DNA from: Megaleporinus macrocephalus
Lineage: Eukaryota > Chordata > Actinopteri > Characiformes > Anostomidae
Assembly: GCA_021613375.1 (NCBI GenBank)
Contig: CM038709.1
Coordinates: 39,825,656 to 39,889,655, forward strand
Direction: 5' to 3'
DNA length: 64,000 nt
Position numbers and translations under genes: made by a program. Below the pieces are notes generated by a model. That model did not search any database, was not told the DNA's origin, and saw nothing but the letters and a program-made list of their open reading frames with translations. Positions within the stretch are counted from its first letter, which is position 1. The number at the start of each line of letters is the position of its first letter. Below, in pieces: positions 35,185-47,039 of the stretch.

Positions 35185-35325
35185 ACAATATACTGTTATA
35201 AAGTGCCTTGCATGTCACTATAACTACTTAATTATTGCAGGCATTATAAGGTATTATGTATGGTATGAAACATGTTATAGATCTTTTATAATGCATCATA
35301 AATACAGGATTCATAGGAAGAAACC
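35185..35325. repeat. Fragment of repeat family Z2
   Basis: attataaggtattatgtatg, cttttataatgcatcata and atacaggattcatagga match the fragment at 6530-6625. Confidence 0.55.
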
Positions 35326-36530
35326 ATATAGAATATAAAAAGAAATGCTTTAAAGCTTATACAGTGTGTATGTAGTTATGCTTTGGCTGGTGTCATGTCT
35401 TTGGATTAGGTGTGAAATAAACACTATAAGGTGCTGTAGATCCACCAGAAGGTCTTGAGAAGTTTAGTAACTAAGATCTTCCCAGAGATGCTACAGCTTT
35501 AGAACCTTTTCAGCTGGAAAACACATCTGGGCCTATAAACACTGTGGCATACGGTGATTGCTTGACCTCTAATACACCTTAGCGTATCAGACGGACACAA
35601 ATTACACCACAGCACTGAGGATTTAACCCAGGCTTACAAGACAGTACTCCTGCCTGGATCAGACCCCCCCCACCCCCAACCACACCAAAGCGGGCACATG
35701 GACATGCTCGACTTGGGCAAAACTACTCAGACAAGGTAGAGGATTTACAGGGAACAGCTTTATCTTTGTTAATCAGTCTTAAAAAAACAGCAATCTCGGG
35801 ACAGATGTTTTTTCCTCTTCTGTGTGTATGTGTATGTGTGTATGTGTATGTGTGTGTGTGTGTGTGGGTGTGCGTGTGTGTTGAGCTGGCAGCTGCAAAG
35901 CTGTTTTAGGACAGGATTGAGCGCGATGCCACCTGTGTGTGCAGTTCCACGGCGAGAGAACATCTGAACTAATCTGTCCAGATACAAGAGGAGTGCAGGA
36001 TGCTCTTACAGATGTAGCGGCCAGATTGCTGTCGGTGTGTGCCGGGAGCCAGACGTGTCGGGTCGAAATTGAACAGCTAGCCAAAGCGCGAGGGGGAAGA
36101 GAGATATTTTTTTCTCTCTCTTTTTTTAATCCAGCCCTGAGTTCAGAGTGACCTGGAACGTGTGCACGCGCTGGCCAAGTCTACGGCTCATGTATAGTAA
36201 CTCGGACCTGCTAATCCAAAAGAATCAAATGAGTCACAGTAGCATGTGCGGACGAGGTCAGGGGGACGTCATTAGTGTATAAATAGGAAGAAATATTAGA
36301 AAATGTTGAGAGCAAGGAACTCATACCAGCATGAATAGATGCAACTTGAGGCCAGTAGTAACATGTAACACTAGTTTATGTGTTCGTGATTGACAAGTAG
36401 CAACAAATTCAGAAGCAAGTAGCAAGAAATGTTACAGACATAGATGAGTTGGATAGCTGGCTACTAAGGATATGGTTGTGTAAGATAACTAGCTATTTCT
36501 GTACCGTGACAACAGATAGCTGATTACTAG
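35326..36530. promoter_or_regulatory. Mostly unassigned; candidate regulatory island at 35880-36270
   Basis: A (GT)n tract at 35819-35880 is followed by a complex, CpG-richer segment (gcagttccacggcgagagaa, gtgtgccgggagccagacgt, tgctaatccaaaagaatcaa). The frames in it have no domain. The remainder is unremarkable. Confidence 0.3.
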
Positions 36531-38242
36531 GATTTAGTGTAAATGTAGGAGTTAGTGTTTAGTGTTAATGTAGGGGTTAGTGTTTAGTGTAAATGTAGAG
36601 GTTAGTGTTTAGGGTAAATGTAGAGGTTAGTGTTTAGTGTAAATGTAGAGGTTAGTGTTTAGGGTAAATGTAGAGGTTAGTGTTTAGTGTAAATGTAGAG
36701 GTTAGTGTTTAGTGTAAATGTAGGGGTTAGTGTTTAGTGTAAATGTAGGGGTTAGGGTTTAGTGTAAATGTAGATGTTAGGGTTTAGTGTAAATGTAGAT
36801 GTTAGGGTTTAGTGTAAATGTAGGGGTTAGTGTTTAGTGTAAATGTAGGGGTTAGGGTTTAGTGTAAATGTAGAGGTTAGTGTTTAGTGTAAATGTAGGA
36901 GTTAGGGTTTAGTATAAATGTAGGGGTTAGTGTTTAGTGTAAATGTAGGGGTTAGAGTTTAGTGTAAATGTAGGGGTGAGGGTTTAGTGTAAATGTAGGG
37001 GTGAGGGTTTAGTGTAAATATAGAGGTTTAGTATTTAGTGTAAAAGTGGGGGTTAGGGTTTAGTGTAAATGTAGAGGTTAGTGTTTAGTGTAAATGTAGG
37101 GGTTAGGCTTTAGTGTAAATACAGAGGTTTCGTATTTAGTGTAAAAGTAGGGGTTAGTGTTTAGTGTAAATGTAGGGGTGAGAGTTTAGTGTAAATATAG
37201 AGGTTTAGTATTTAGTGTAAATTTAGGGGTTAGGGTTTAGTGTAAATGTAGAGGTTAGTGTTTAGTGTAAAAGTAGGGGTTAGGGTTTAGTGTAAATGTA
37301 GAGGTTAGTGTTTAGTGTAAATGTAGGGGTGAGGATTTAGTGTAAAAGTAGGGGTTAGTGTTTAGTGTAAATGTAGAGGTTAGTGTTTAGTGTAAATGTA
37401 GAGGTTTAGTATTTAGTGTAAATGTAGGGGTGAGGGTTTAGTGTAAATATAGAGGTTTAGTATTTAGTGTAAAAGTAGGGGTTAGGGTTTAGTGTAAAAG
37501 TAGGGGTTTGTGTTTAGTGTAAATGTAGAGGTTTAGTATTTAGTGTAAAAGTAGGGGTTAGGGTTTAGTTTAAAAGTAGGGGTTTGTGTTTAGTGTAAAT
37601 GTAGAGGTTAGGGTTTAGTGTAAAAGTAGGGGTTTGTGTTTAGTGTAAAAGTAGGGGTTTGTGTTTAGTGTAAATGTAGAGGTTTAGTATTTAGTGTAAA
37701 AGTAGGGGTTAGGGTTTAGTTTAAAAGTAGGGGTTAGTGTTTAGTGTAAATGTAGAGGTTAGGGTTTAGTGTAAAAGTAGGGGTTAGGGGTTAGTGTAAA
37801 TATAGAGGTTTAGTATTTAGTGTAAATGTAGGGGTGAGGGTTTAGTGTAAATATAGAGGTTTAGTATTTAGTGTAAAAGTAGGGGTTAGGGTTTAGTGTA
37901 AAAGTAGGGGTTTGTGTTTAGTGTAAATGTAGAGGTTTAGTATTTAGTGTAAAAGTAGGGGTTAGGGTTTAGTTTAAAAGTAGGGGTTTGTGTTTAGTGT
38001 AAATGTAGAGGTTAGGGTTTAGTGTAAAAGTAGGGGTTAGGGTTTAGTGTAAAAGTAGGGGTTTGTGTTTAGTGTAAATGTAGAGGTTTAGTATTTAGTG
38101 TAAAAGTAGGGGTTAGGGTTTAGTTTAAAAGTAGGGGTTAGTGTTTAGTGTAAATGTAGAGGTTAGGGTTTAGTGTAAAAGTAGGGGTTAGGGGTTAGTG
38201 TAAATATAGAGGTTTAGTATTTAGTGTAAATGTAGGGGTTAG
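36531..38242 (+). repeat. 25-bp minisatellite, array 1
   Basis: About 68 units of tttagtgtaaatgtaggggt, tagtg or tagg, mixed with 26-bp units (gtttagtatttagtgtaaa). Some units contain gggttagggttt, close to a telomeric word but never tandem TTAGGG. Variant order repeats in blocks, for example around 37670-37790 and 38075-38190. It is the reverse complement of the array at 42624-44329. Confidence 0.95.
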
Positions 38243-38329
38243 ATGGATAATTCATTTATGGAGACCCTATAAATGATATTTGTATAATAGACTTTTACTC
38301 TCCTATAGGATAGTATAGAATTCAGAACT

Positions 38330-38515
38330 CTTTGCCACTTCTTTTTGCACACAGTGGAATTTTACCCCTGCATTTAACCCATCCATGCAGTGAAACCCCC
38401 ACACTAGTGAAACACACACACACACTAGTGAACAAACACACTAGGGGGCAGTGAGCACACTTGCCCAGAGCAGTGGGCAGCTCTATCCACAGCGCCCAGG
38501 GAGCAGTTTAATGTC
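38330..38515 (+). repeat. Common fish interspersed repeat (3' part)
   Basis: gcacacagtggaattttacc, ctgcatttaacccatccatg, cagtgaaac, ctagggggcagtgagcacac, ttgcccagagcagtgggcag, tccacagcgcccagggagca. I recognise this order from a widespread teleost retroelement tail. Not a gene. Confidence 0.75.
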
Positions 38516-39022
38516 TTGAGTTTAAAAAGACCAGAATACAATCCTATAATGTGTTAAGGATATCTAAAGTAAGCAGGCCTAACACTTCATATTTTTTGTG
38601 TATATGGAGTGTACTTTAGCCACAAGCTATGTGTACCTTTTAAAGGGGTATTCCACCCAAAATCCATAATTTCTCTACCTCATGATGTGCTCCCCTGCCA
38701 GGAGTTTGCTGGCTTACTTACTTTTAGTCATTTCCTTCTCTCCAACCACCGAGTAACATCAATACTAAATTCACTGCTAGCTGGCTTCCAGCTCCAGAGG
38801 GCCTGAAGAGTCTTGGCTGCGGTTCAGCATGCTGACATTTCAGTTCTCCTACCACTTACACATTCATCTCCGTGATTTAGGCTTTGTGCTGTTGAAGTGA
38901 TTTATGCCTGCTTTATCTTGTGTAACAAGTAGGTGATTGACGAGTCAAAGGGAAACTCCATCGATTTTTCAAAATTCCTGCATAAATAAATCACAGGGCG
39001 GATTGATCTGAATTGGATATGT
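38516..39022. other. Unassigned sequence
   Basis: No domain is seen in the short frames. Nothing shared with the rest of the window was noticed. Confidence 0.4.
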
Positions 39023-40065
39023 ACATACACTACTTGGCCAAAGAAGGAGGAACAAAGTTGCTGTTTTGATTTAAATAAGCAAATACAAAGAGTCTGGGAT
39101 AATTACTGCAGTGATTAATATGTTTCAGCTGGTAACAATGCTTTTCACTCTAACTGATGCGAGTAAGCAGTTTCTCATTTCATAAACCATCATGTGGGAA
39201 GACATATCCTGTGGTCATGGAAAAAGATGTTATTGTGTTTCAGAAACAGGTCAAATTATTGTCCTTCATCAAGCAAAGAAAACAGGAACTGGGAACAGTC
39301 CAGCACATTATTAAAAACCTGGAAGGACAGTAAAGAACCGCCAACTTCGCAAGAAGAAATATGGTTAGAAGAAATTTTGGATGAACATAATTGGAGTCCA
39401 GTTTAATGCTTAGTGAAGTGACATGGTAAATGCTTGAAAGTAGAACTCACGACTGTGTTTAATAGTGAAAGTAAGAGCATTTCCACACAAGCAGAACTCT
39501 CAAAACTGGAACTAAACAGCTAAAGAATACAACTTGATAGTGAAGACAATCAGAAAATAGACTTTGCCAGGGAGCCTAAAAACTGGACTCACTGGACAAA
39601 GGTCATGCAGTCTGATGAGTCTAGATTAACCCTATTCCAGAGTGAAATGAGCGTCAAGGTCAGAAGGGATGCACATGTAGCGATGCAACCGTCATGCATA
39701 GGTCCCTCTGTACAGGCCTTTGGAGGCAGTGTTATGATCTGGTGGTGATTCAGTTGGTCAGGTCAAGACTCAGCATCATACAGTAATAATATGAGGTCCT
39801 CTGACCACCTGAATATACTGAATGACCAGGTTTTTCCATCAATGTATTCCATCAACAGTGCTGAGATTCATGAGGCTCAGGTTGCGAATAAGGGGTTCAG
39901 GGAACATTGAGGAATCATCTGCTCACACATTTGAACTGGTCACAACAGTAAGCCCGGTCTGTAAGCCCACTGAACGTCTTTGGGATGTACTGGAAAAGAC
40001 TTAATGGAGTTGTATGACTATGCCACGGTCAATACAGGATCTCAGCTAAAGATAAATGCAACTCT
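39023..40065 (+). pseudogene. Tc1-like transposon relic, transposase broken
   Basis: The left terminus-like tacatacactacttggccaa is followed by the untranslated part (tttcagctggtaacaatgct, ttctcatttcataaaccatc). Coding remnants include gtcatgcagtctgatgagtc (MQSDES), gaggcagtgttatgatctgg (GGSVMIW) and ccactgaacgtctttgggat. All frames are interrupted and the longest is about 70 residues. No right terminus is clearly visible. Confidence 0.75.
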
Positions 40066-40149
40066 CTGGAGATAAATGTTGAAAAGTTGCATAAGGTTGC
40101 TGAAACAAGAGGTTGTTCATTTTTATTTTGAGGGACCAAAGCAAGGATA

Positions 40150-41590
40150 AGTGTAGCCATGATGACAAAGTGAAATAAAGTTTGTTTTTTGAGTTTTTTG
40201 CCAATTTATTAAAAATGAAAAACAAACAAATACACATGTTTATAAGTATTCACAGTCTTTGCTATGACACTTGAAATTGAGCTTAAATGCTCCTGTTTCC
40301 ACTGATCATCCTTCAGTTGTTTTCAAAACTTGATTAGAGTCCACCTGTGGCAAATCTGGTTGATTGGACATGATTTAGAAAGGCTCACACCTGTTTATAT
40401 AAGGTCCTATAGCAGACAGTACATGTCAGAGCAAAAACCAAGTAATGACGGAACTGTCTGTAGATCTCTGAGACAGGATTGTATCGAGGCACAGATCTGG
40501 GGAAGGGTACAGAAACATTTCTGCAGCATTGAAGGTCCCAATGAGCACAGTAGCCTACATCATCTGTAAATGGAAGACGTTTGGAACCACCAGGACACTT
40601 CCTAGAGCTGGCCACCTGGCCAATCTGAGTGATCAGGGTAGAAGGGCCTTAGTCAGGGAGGTGACCAAAAACCCAGGGGTCACTGTCATAGATCTTCAGT
40701 GTTGCTCTTTGGAGAGCAGAGAACCTTCCAGAAGGACAATCATTCATGCAGCACTCCACAAATCAGGCCTGTATGGTAGAGTGGCCTGATGGAAGCCACT
40801 CCTCTGTAAAATACAGACACGTGAAGGACTCTCAGACCATGAGAAACATAATTCTCGTGTCTCTTGTCTGATAAAACAAAGATTGAACCTGAATACCTAA
40901 ACCTCAATACCATCCCTACAGTAAAGCATGGTGGTGGCTGCATTATACTGTGGGGTTGTTATTCACTAGCAGGAGCTAAGAGACTAGTCAGTGTTGAGAG
41001 AAAGATGAATGCAGCAATGTACAGAGACATCCTTGAAGAAAACCTGCTCCAGAGTGCTCTGGATCTCAAACTAGGGCAAAGGTTTTTCTTCCAACAGGAC
41101 AAGGACCCTAAGCACACAGTCAAGATAGCAAAGATGTGGCTTCGTGACAACTCTGTGAATGTTCTTAAGTGGCCCAGCTAGAGCCTAGACTTGAACCCGA
41201 TTGAATATCTCTGGGGAGATCTCAAAATGGCTGTGCCATGACGCTCTCCATCCATCCTGATGGATCTTGAGAAGTTCTTCAAAGAAGAATTTGAGAAAAC
41301 TGCCCAAAAATAGGTGTAGTACTCAAAAAGACTTGAGGCTGTATTTGTTGTCAAAGTTGCGTCAACAGAGTATTGAGCAAAGGCTGTGAATACTTATGTA
41401 CTTGTAATTATTTTGTTTTTTATTTTTAATACATTTTCAAAAAGATCAAAGAAACTTTGTGATTATGGGGTATTGTGTGTAGTATTTTGAGGGACAAAAT
41501 GAGTGCAATCCATCTGCAATAAGGCTGTAACATACGAAAATGTGGAAAAAGTGAAGTGCTGTGAATACTTTTCGGATGCATTGTATATAT
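40150..41590 (+). pseudogene. Tc1-like transposon relic, nearly full length
   Basis: The left end is truncated within the inverted repeat (tgatgacaaagtgaaataaa, caatttattaaaaatg). The right end is complete enough to read gtgaagtgctgtgaatactt, ttcggatgcattgta. Coding fragments in order: HTH region at 40430-40790, then 40864-41181 with MSDKTKIEPEY, GGCIILWG and the catalytic QQDKDPKHT. A TAG at 41179-41181 cuts the frame just before LDLNPIEYLWGDLK (third catalytic residue in E of IEYLW). Several frameshifts upstream. Inactive. Confidence 0.85.
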
Positions 41591-41929
41591 GCATACTGAC
41601 CATAGAACTTCTTCTACCCAGCAATAGGAAACACGGTAGCACAGAGAAAGCACACATTGATCTATTTTACTGACCAGCATGGACACACATGCTCACCATC
41701 TTCTCTGTGGATGGATTTTGATGAGTCAAAAGCAACAAAAACAAAGTCTCTGAATGGATCTCTATTATATAAGATATGTGATATAAGATATATAAAATTA
41801 TAACGTATAAGATATAATAGAGTTAACTTCCATTAATCAATGCACAGAGTGACATGTTCCTAGATTTTCCAGCGTAGCATAGCTTTAGACCACACTGAGC
41901 ATATTACGGCTCCACCACAGCCTTATGAT
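41591..41929. other. Unassigned AT-rich sequence
   Basis: It contains irregular repeats of ataagatat at 41765-41820. No gene. Confidence 0.4.
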
Positions 41930-42340
41930 TATTCTATCAAATACCATCGCTCCATCTTTCCGGTGGTTCGAGGATACCCGAGTAATCTAAACAACCTGAG
42001 GAAGAGCCGCGACAATTAAGCAAAACTCAGCTTGACTGATTAATTGGCTCAGGACAAGTAAGCCGGCTCTGTTCAAAAGCATCGTGCACATTTTTTCACG
42101 AATTGAATAATTGTAGGCTGTCATGAGCGAAAGGCATCCAAAGAAACCCAAGCAATTTGGCACCGGGGCCATCACCTTGGCGGATTTCAAATTATATGCT
42201 GTCGATGGAAGCATTCGTGCTGTAATTTGGTTTGAAGAAGTTCAAACTCATATAATTTGATGCTCCCGAGGGAGCTTTGCGCAGTCGGCATGCGGCCACC
42301 ATGTCGACGAGCTGATCGGCCTCTTTATTTAACCCTTAAA
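41930..42340. promoter_or_regulatory. Candidate conserved noncoding element with a 12-bp inverted repeat
   Basis: A complex balanced island with homeodomain-like cores (cgacaattaagc, actgattaattggctc, aattgaataattgtag). TCAAATTATATG (42187-42198) and CATATAATTTGA (42249-42260) are exact inverse complements 50 bp apart. No frame with a domain. Of all islands in the window this and 59400-60200 look most like vertebrate conserved noncoding elements. Confidence 0.45.
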
Positions 42341-42623
42341 GGTCAAAGTTGGGTCATTCTGCTAATGTGCCATGCCACAACTTTAAAGTCATGAACATGA
42401 GCTCAAAATAGGAAAAATGACAGAAAACTGATGGGCGTACTCTCCTAGTTCTGCTCTTAAATGTATAATAGTTATTCTACAGTTTTATTTTGGCCAAACT
42501 CACATGAAATCAAAACCAGTACAGTAATGGAAGTGACTTCAGATGTGATGAATTAACACTTGAACCCTCCTAATGATGTTGATAAAACTGTGTCATGTTA
42601 CCATTACTGATCATTTATAATCC
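42341..42623. other. Unassigned sequence
   Basis: Nothing recognisable before the array begins. Confidence 0.4.
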
Positions 42624-44329
42624 CATTAATCCCTACATTTACACTAAACCCTAACCTCTACATTTACACTAAACCATAACCTCTACATTTACACTAAACC
42701 CTAACCCCTAAATTTACACTAAATACTAAACCTCTACATTTACTCTAAACCTTAAACTTTACATCAACACTAAACCATAAACTCTACATTTACACTAAAC
42801 CATACACTTTACATCAACACTAAACCATAAACTCTACATTTACACTAAACCATAAACTCTACATTTACACTAAAGCATAAACTTTTCATTAACACTAAAC
42901 CATAAACTCTACATTTACTGCAAACCATAAACTCTACATTTACACTAAACCATAAACTCTACATTTACACTAAACCATAAACTTAACATCAACACTAAAC
43001 CATAAACTCTACATTTACACTAAAGCATAAACTTTTCATTGACACTAAACCATAAACTCTACATTTACTGCAAACCATAAACTCTACATTTACACTAAAC
43101 CATAAACTCTACATTTACACTAAACCCCAACCCCTACATTTACACTAAACCCTAACCCCTACATTTACACTAAACACTAACCCCTACATTTACACTAAAC
43201 CTTAACCCCAACAATTAGACTAAACCCGAAGCCCTACATTTACACTACACCCTAACTTCTACATTTACACTAAAGCATAAACTTTTCATTAACACTAAAC
43301 CATAAACTCTACATTTACACTAAACCATAAACTCTACATTTACTCTAAACCATAACCTCTACATTACACTAAACCCCAACCCCTACATTTACACTAAACC
43401 CTAACCCCTACATTTACACTAAACCCTAACATCTACATTTACACTAAACCTTAACCCCTACAATTAGACTAAACCCTAACCCCTACATTACACTAAACCC
43501 TAACTTCTACATTTACACTAAACCCTAACCCCTACATTACACTAAACCCTAACCCCTACATTTACACTAAACACTAACTCCTACATTTACACCAAACACT
43601 AACCCCTACATTTACACTAAACCCTAACTCCTACAATTAGACTAAACCCTAACCCCTACATTACACTAAACTCTAACTTCTACATTTACACTAAACCCTA
43701 ACCCCTACATTACACTAAACCCTAACCCCTACATTACACTAAACCCTAACCCCTACATTTACACTAAACACTAACTCCTACATTTACACCAAACACTAAC
43801 CCCTACATTTACACTAAACACTAACTCCTACATTTACACCAAACACTAACCCCTACATTTACACTAAACCTTAACCCCTACAATTAGACTAAACCCTAAC
43901 CCGTACATTTACCCTACACCCTAACCTCTACATTACACTAAACCCTAACCTCTACATTTACACTAAACCATAACCCCTACATTTACACAAAACCCTAACC
44001 CTTACATTTACACTAAACCCTAACTCCTACATTTACACTAAACACTAACCTCTACATTTACACTAAACACTAACCCCTACATTTACACTAAATCCTAACC
44101 TCTACATTTACACTAAATCCTAACCTCTACATTTACACTAAACACTAACCTCTACATGTACACTAAACACTAACCTCTACATTTACACTAAACCCTAAAC
44201 TCTACATTTACACTAAACTCTAACCCCTACATTTACACTAAACACTAACCTCTACATTTACACTAAACCCTAACTCCTACATTTACACTAAACCCTAACC
44301 CCTACATTTACACTAAACCCTAACTCTTA
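42624..44329 (-). repeat. 25-bp minisatellite, array 2, inverted relative to array 1
   Basis: About 68 units of acatttacactaaaccctaa, cccct, the reverse complement of the unit at 36531-38242. Many units read accataaactct or cattaacccct, so this array has its own variant set. Length is close to array 1 (about 1.7 kb each) with about 4.4 kb between them. The flanking sequences do not match. Confidence 0.95.
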
Positions 44330-45012
44330 ACTTTATTAAAGTGTGTTATTGTATATTTGGTTTTGGATACATGGAAAGCGTATTGGCTTATATGACGTCA
44401 GGTATACTAGCTGTCTAGTGTTCCTGTAAAAAAAAGATCCCCTATTGATGAAGAGGGGCAAGCATCTCCATGTTCTTTTGTTTCTGTATCACTTTTTTAA
44501 AGCAACATCTGCTGAATATATGCGCTCTTCCAGATTTGTGGCATTTGGTGGCATTACATGGACTTAAGGCTTGTTTTAACCTTTTTGCGCCTCGAAAAAT
44601 TGCAACAACAAATATTTGTCCCCGCAGCATGGGGCCAGAGGAAAGGCATCTGTTCGGTGACACACAGCGGCCACAACACAGCCTGATCCCCATCCTCAAC
44701 GGCGCGCCAAAACGGCCGAGAACAGCTGTGCGGAGAGGTGGGGGGTGGGGGGGTTTAACTGGGCTGTCAAGTCTAGAATCAGAATAGTACTCCATGCGGA
44801 TAAAGAGAAGTCTTTACCTGCTTTGTGTAGAGGGGGGGATAAGGCCTTAAAAGGGTGCACAGTCCCCCCACACTGGACACCAATCTGACTCAAAAGCTAT
44901 AATCAGATTACAGTAAGTATCCTAAACATAGTGCATGTGTTCTTAATACCTATAATTATTTTATCTAGATGATTAAAGATATATAAAACACACACTAGCA
45001 TTATACATAGGT
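44330..45012. promoter_or_regulatory. Candidate conserved noncoding element at 44480-44890
   Basis: A complex sequence with catttggtggcattacatgg, gcgcctcgaaaaattgcaac and ggcgcgccaaaacggccg. Open frames exist on both strands (105-117 residues) but show no domain, and their overlap on both strands speaks against coding. The regulatory reading is inference. Confidence 0.35.
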
Positions 45013-45016
45013 GCTA

Positions 45017-45078
<62 letters not shown>
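45013..45078. repeat. Compound (AC)n(AT)n microsatellite
   Basis: A short AC run followed by about 52 bp of AT. Confidence 0.96.
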
Positions 45079-45081
<3 letters not shown>

Positions 45082-45184
45082 ATTTTTGTGGGATATACGG
45101 ACTTATGTGTATATAATAGTTTTTATTTTATAGTTTTCATTGCAAATAGGCGCATATATACCAAACTTTTGCATACACATGTAT

Positions 45185-45385
45185 ATTGTCACAGTCCAAA
45201 GAAACATTTTTTATTTTTATTTTTTTTTTACATCATTTGAACCCACCCGCTGCTGTTTACATTTGACGAAAACCTCCTGGTCAATGGACCAATAGAAATG
45301 CTCCAAAATAGCTGGGAAATAATTCTGGTTCCATTGACTTACATTAAAATGAAAGTATGTTTTTGTCCTCTCTTGTAAAGTTATA
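45185..45385 (+). repeat. Interspersed repeat family Y, copy 7
   Basis: gtcacagtccaaagaaacat, tacatcatttgaacccaccc, gctgctgtttacatt, aatggaccaatagaaatgct, ccaaaat, ggttccattgacttacatta. Well preserved. Confidence 0.8.
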
Positions 45386-45728
45386 TTTAAGGTGATATGT
45401 AAGCACCCATATGTGAATATATATAAATCTTATAAACACAGTTTATAAGTGTGGAATTACTTTAAACTCACTTGAATTTTTTTTTACATTATATTACAAT
45501 AAAAGTTCTTTAAAAATGCTCTTTTATATGAAGTGTATATGCTGTTTTATGTGAAATGTGGAGTTTTTTTTTAAGACAGCAACAAAATATAGGGTGCATA
45601 TAGGACTCCATGTCCTGACACTGTACATAAACAGTGCCTGTGTGTGTGTGTTGGGACGGGTGGGGAGAAATAAATATATAACTCAGCATTTTAAAAGCAC
45701 TTATCCATGGAATTACAAGCTTATCTGA
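45386..45728. other. Unassigned AT-rich sequence
   Basis: Nothing recognisable. The minus-strand frame 45510-45836 is largely the simple repeat that follows. Confidence 0.4.
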
Positions 45729-45754
45729 GTGTGTGTGTGAGTGTGTGTGAGTGT

Positions 45755-45797
<43 letters not shown>
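45729..45797. repeat. (GT)n microsatellite
   Basis: About 69 bp, with three GA interruptions at the left. Confidence 0.97.
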
Positions 45798-45798
<1 letters not shown>

Positions 45799-45839
45799 CA
45801 ACAGGAGAAGATGTCATAGCACACGGCCATGACCAATGT

Positions 45840-46249
45840 ATTAACCCACTTTCTACAAACGTGGTTCTGAAGGTTCTACACAACCAAAAGTTTACTAATG
45901 CTGCAGCTTATGCTTATGTGAAGGCTGTTCTCAGGTCAGTATGCTTGGGGAAGAACCACACATCAGCCCCCTCTAGCACATCCATCACTGGTCCATTGCT
46001 GACCACAGGATAGCTGGTAATCAAATATTATTCAGATGCTGGTCCGTCCTCAGTGCAGCAGTGACACTCACGCGGCCGTGTGTGTGGCGGTGCTGGTTCA
46101 AGTGTATTAGACACAGTGGTGTTGCTGGGTTTTTTTGTTACTGGTGTGTCACTGCTAGATTATAAACAGACCAACTCCCAGACAGGACCAGCACTGTGGT
46201 CAGAAACTGACCACTGACGAAGGACTTCAGGATAACTAACATAAACTGG
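45840..46249. repeat. Repeat family R, copy 1
   Basis: cagcagtgacactcacgcgg, gtgttgctgggtttttttgt, ctgaccactgacgaaggact. Similar words occur at 51145-51660 and 54500-54560. I recognise the motif set (gcagtgacactgacgtggtg, gaccactgatgaagg) as abundant in characin and catfish genomes. Confidence 0.6.
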
Positions 46250-46835
46250 CATCAGCTGATAAACAAGGAAAGCCTTCAAAGTGGAGCTACAAGAGAGGAG
46301 TTTCTAAGTGGACAGTGGAAGTGTACTTTAATCAAATACATACACTATATGGACAAAAGTATTGGGACACCTACATATCACACCTATAAGAGTTTTTATG
46401 GCATCCCTTTTTAAGTCCGAAGGCATTATTATGGAGTTGCCCCCCAACCTCATTGCTGCTATAACAACATCTGCTCTTCTAGAAAGGCTACAAGATTTCA
46501 GAGTGTGTTTGTCCATTTGCCAGAAGAGCATTTGTGAGATCAGACACTGTTGTTGGATGAGAAGGCCTGACTCCCTGGATCTCAGTTTTCTTTTTTTTAT
46601 CCATCCCTTCATCCATCCATCCATCCATCCCTCCATCCATCCATCAGCTGATAAACTAGATAAACCTTCAAAGTGGAGCTACAAGAGAGTTTCTAAGTTG
46701 ACAGTGGAAGTGTACTTTAATCAAATACATACACTATATGGACAAAAGTATTGGGACACCTACATTTTACACCTATAAGAGTTTTTATGACATTCAATTT
46801 TAAATCCATAGGCATTATTATGGAGTTGGGCATGA
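46250..46835. repeat. 392-bp tandem duplication spanning a Tc1-like terminus
   Basis: 46250-46441 and 46642-46833 match nearly throughout: catcagctgataaac, ccttcaaagtggagctacaa, ggaagtgtactttaatcaaa, tacactatatggacaaaagt, attgggacacctaca. The Tc1-like terminus (actatatggacaaaagtatt) is inside each copy, so the duplication came after the insertion. A (CATC)n run at 46599-46645 lies at the junction. Confidence 0.88.
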
Positions 46836-47039
46836 TAAAGAAGACCCCAACTGGCCTAAATGGTTCAATGTCAAGGTCAGCAGTCCTTTTAGAAATTTTG
46901 TAAAAAAAAAATTTGGTGGTTCATTTTGATTAGACCAGGTCAGTTTACTATGTCAGGTGATATGATGTCTTCATGAAAAACATTAACTCTATTTAAAATA
47001 TTAAATGAATGAGATAAAACAAAATATATACAGTGTAGA
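46836..47039. other. Unassigned sequence
   Basis: Nothing recognisable. Confidence 0.4.

Noticed and set aside
40150..41590. Potentially active Tc1-like transposon
   Set aside because: The left inverted repeat is truncated and the transposase has a stop before the last catalytic residue plus upstream frameshifts.
36531..44329. Interstitial telomere blocks
   Set aside because: TTAGGG/CCCTAA occurs only singly within a 25-bp unit; no tandem hexamers.
44442..44795. Overlapping open frames of 105-117 residues on both strands
   Set aside because: Open frames on both strands of a GC-rich island are expected by chance; neither shows a domain.
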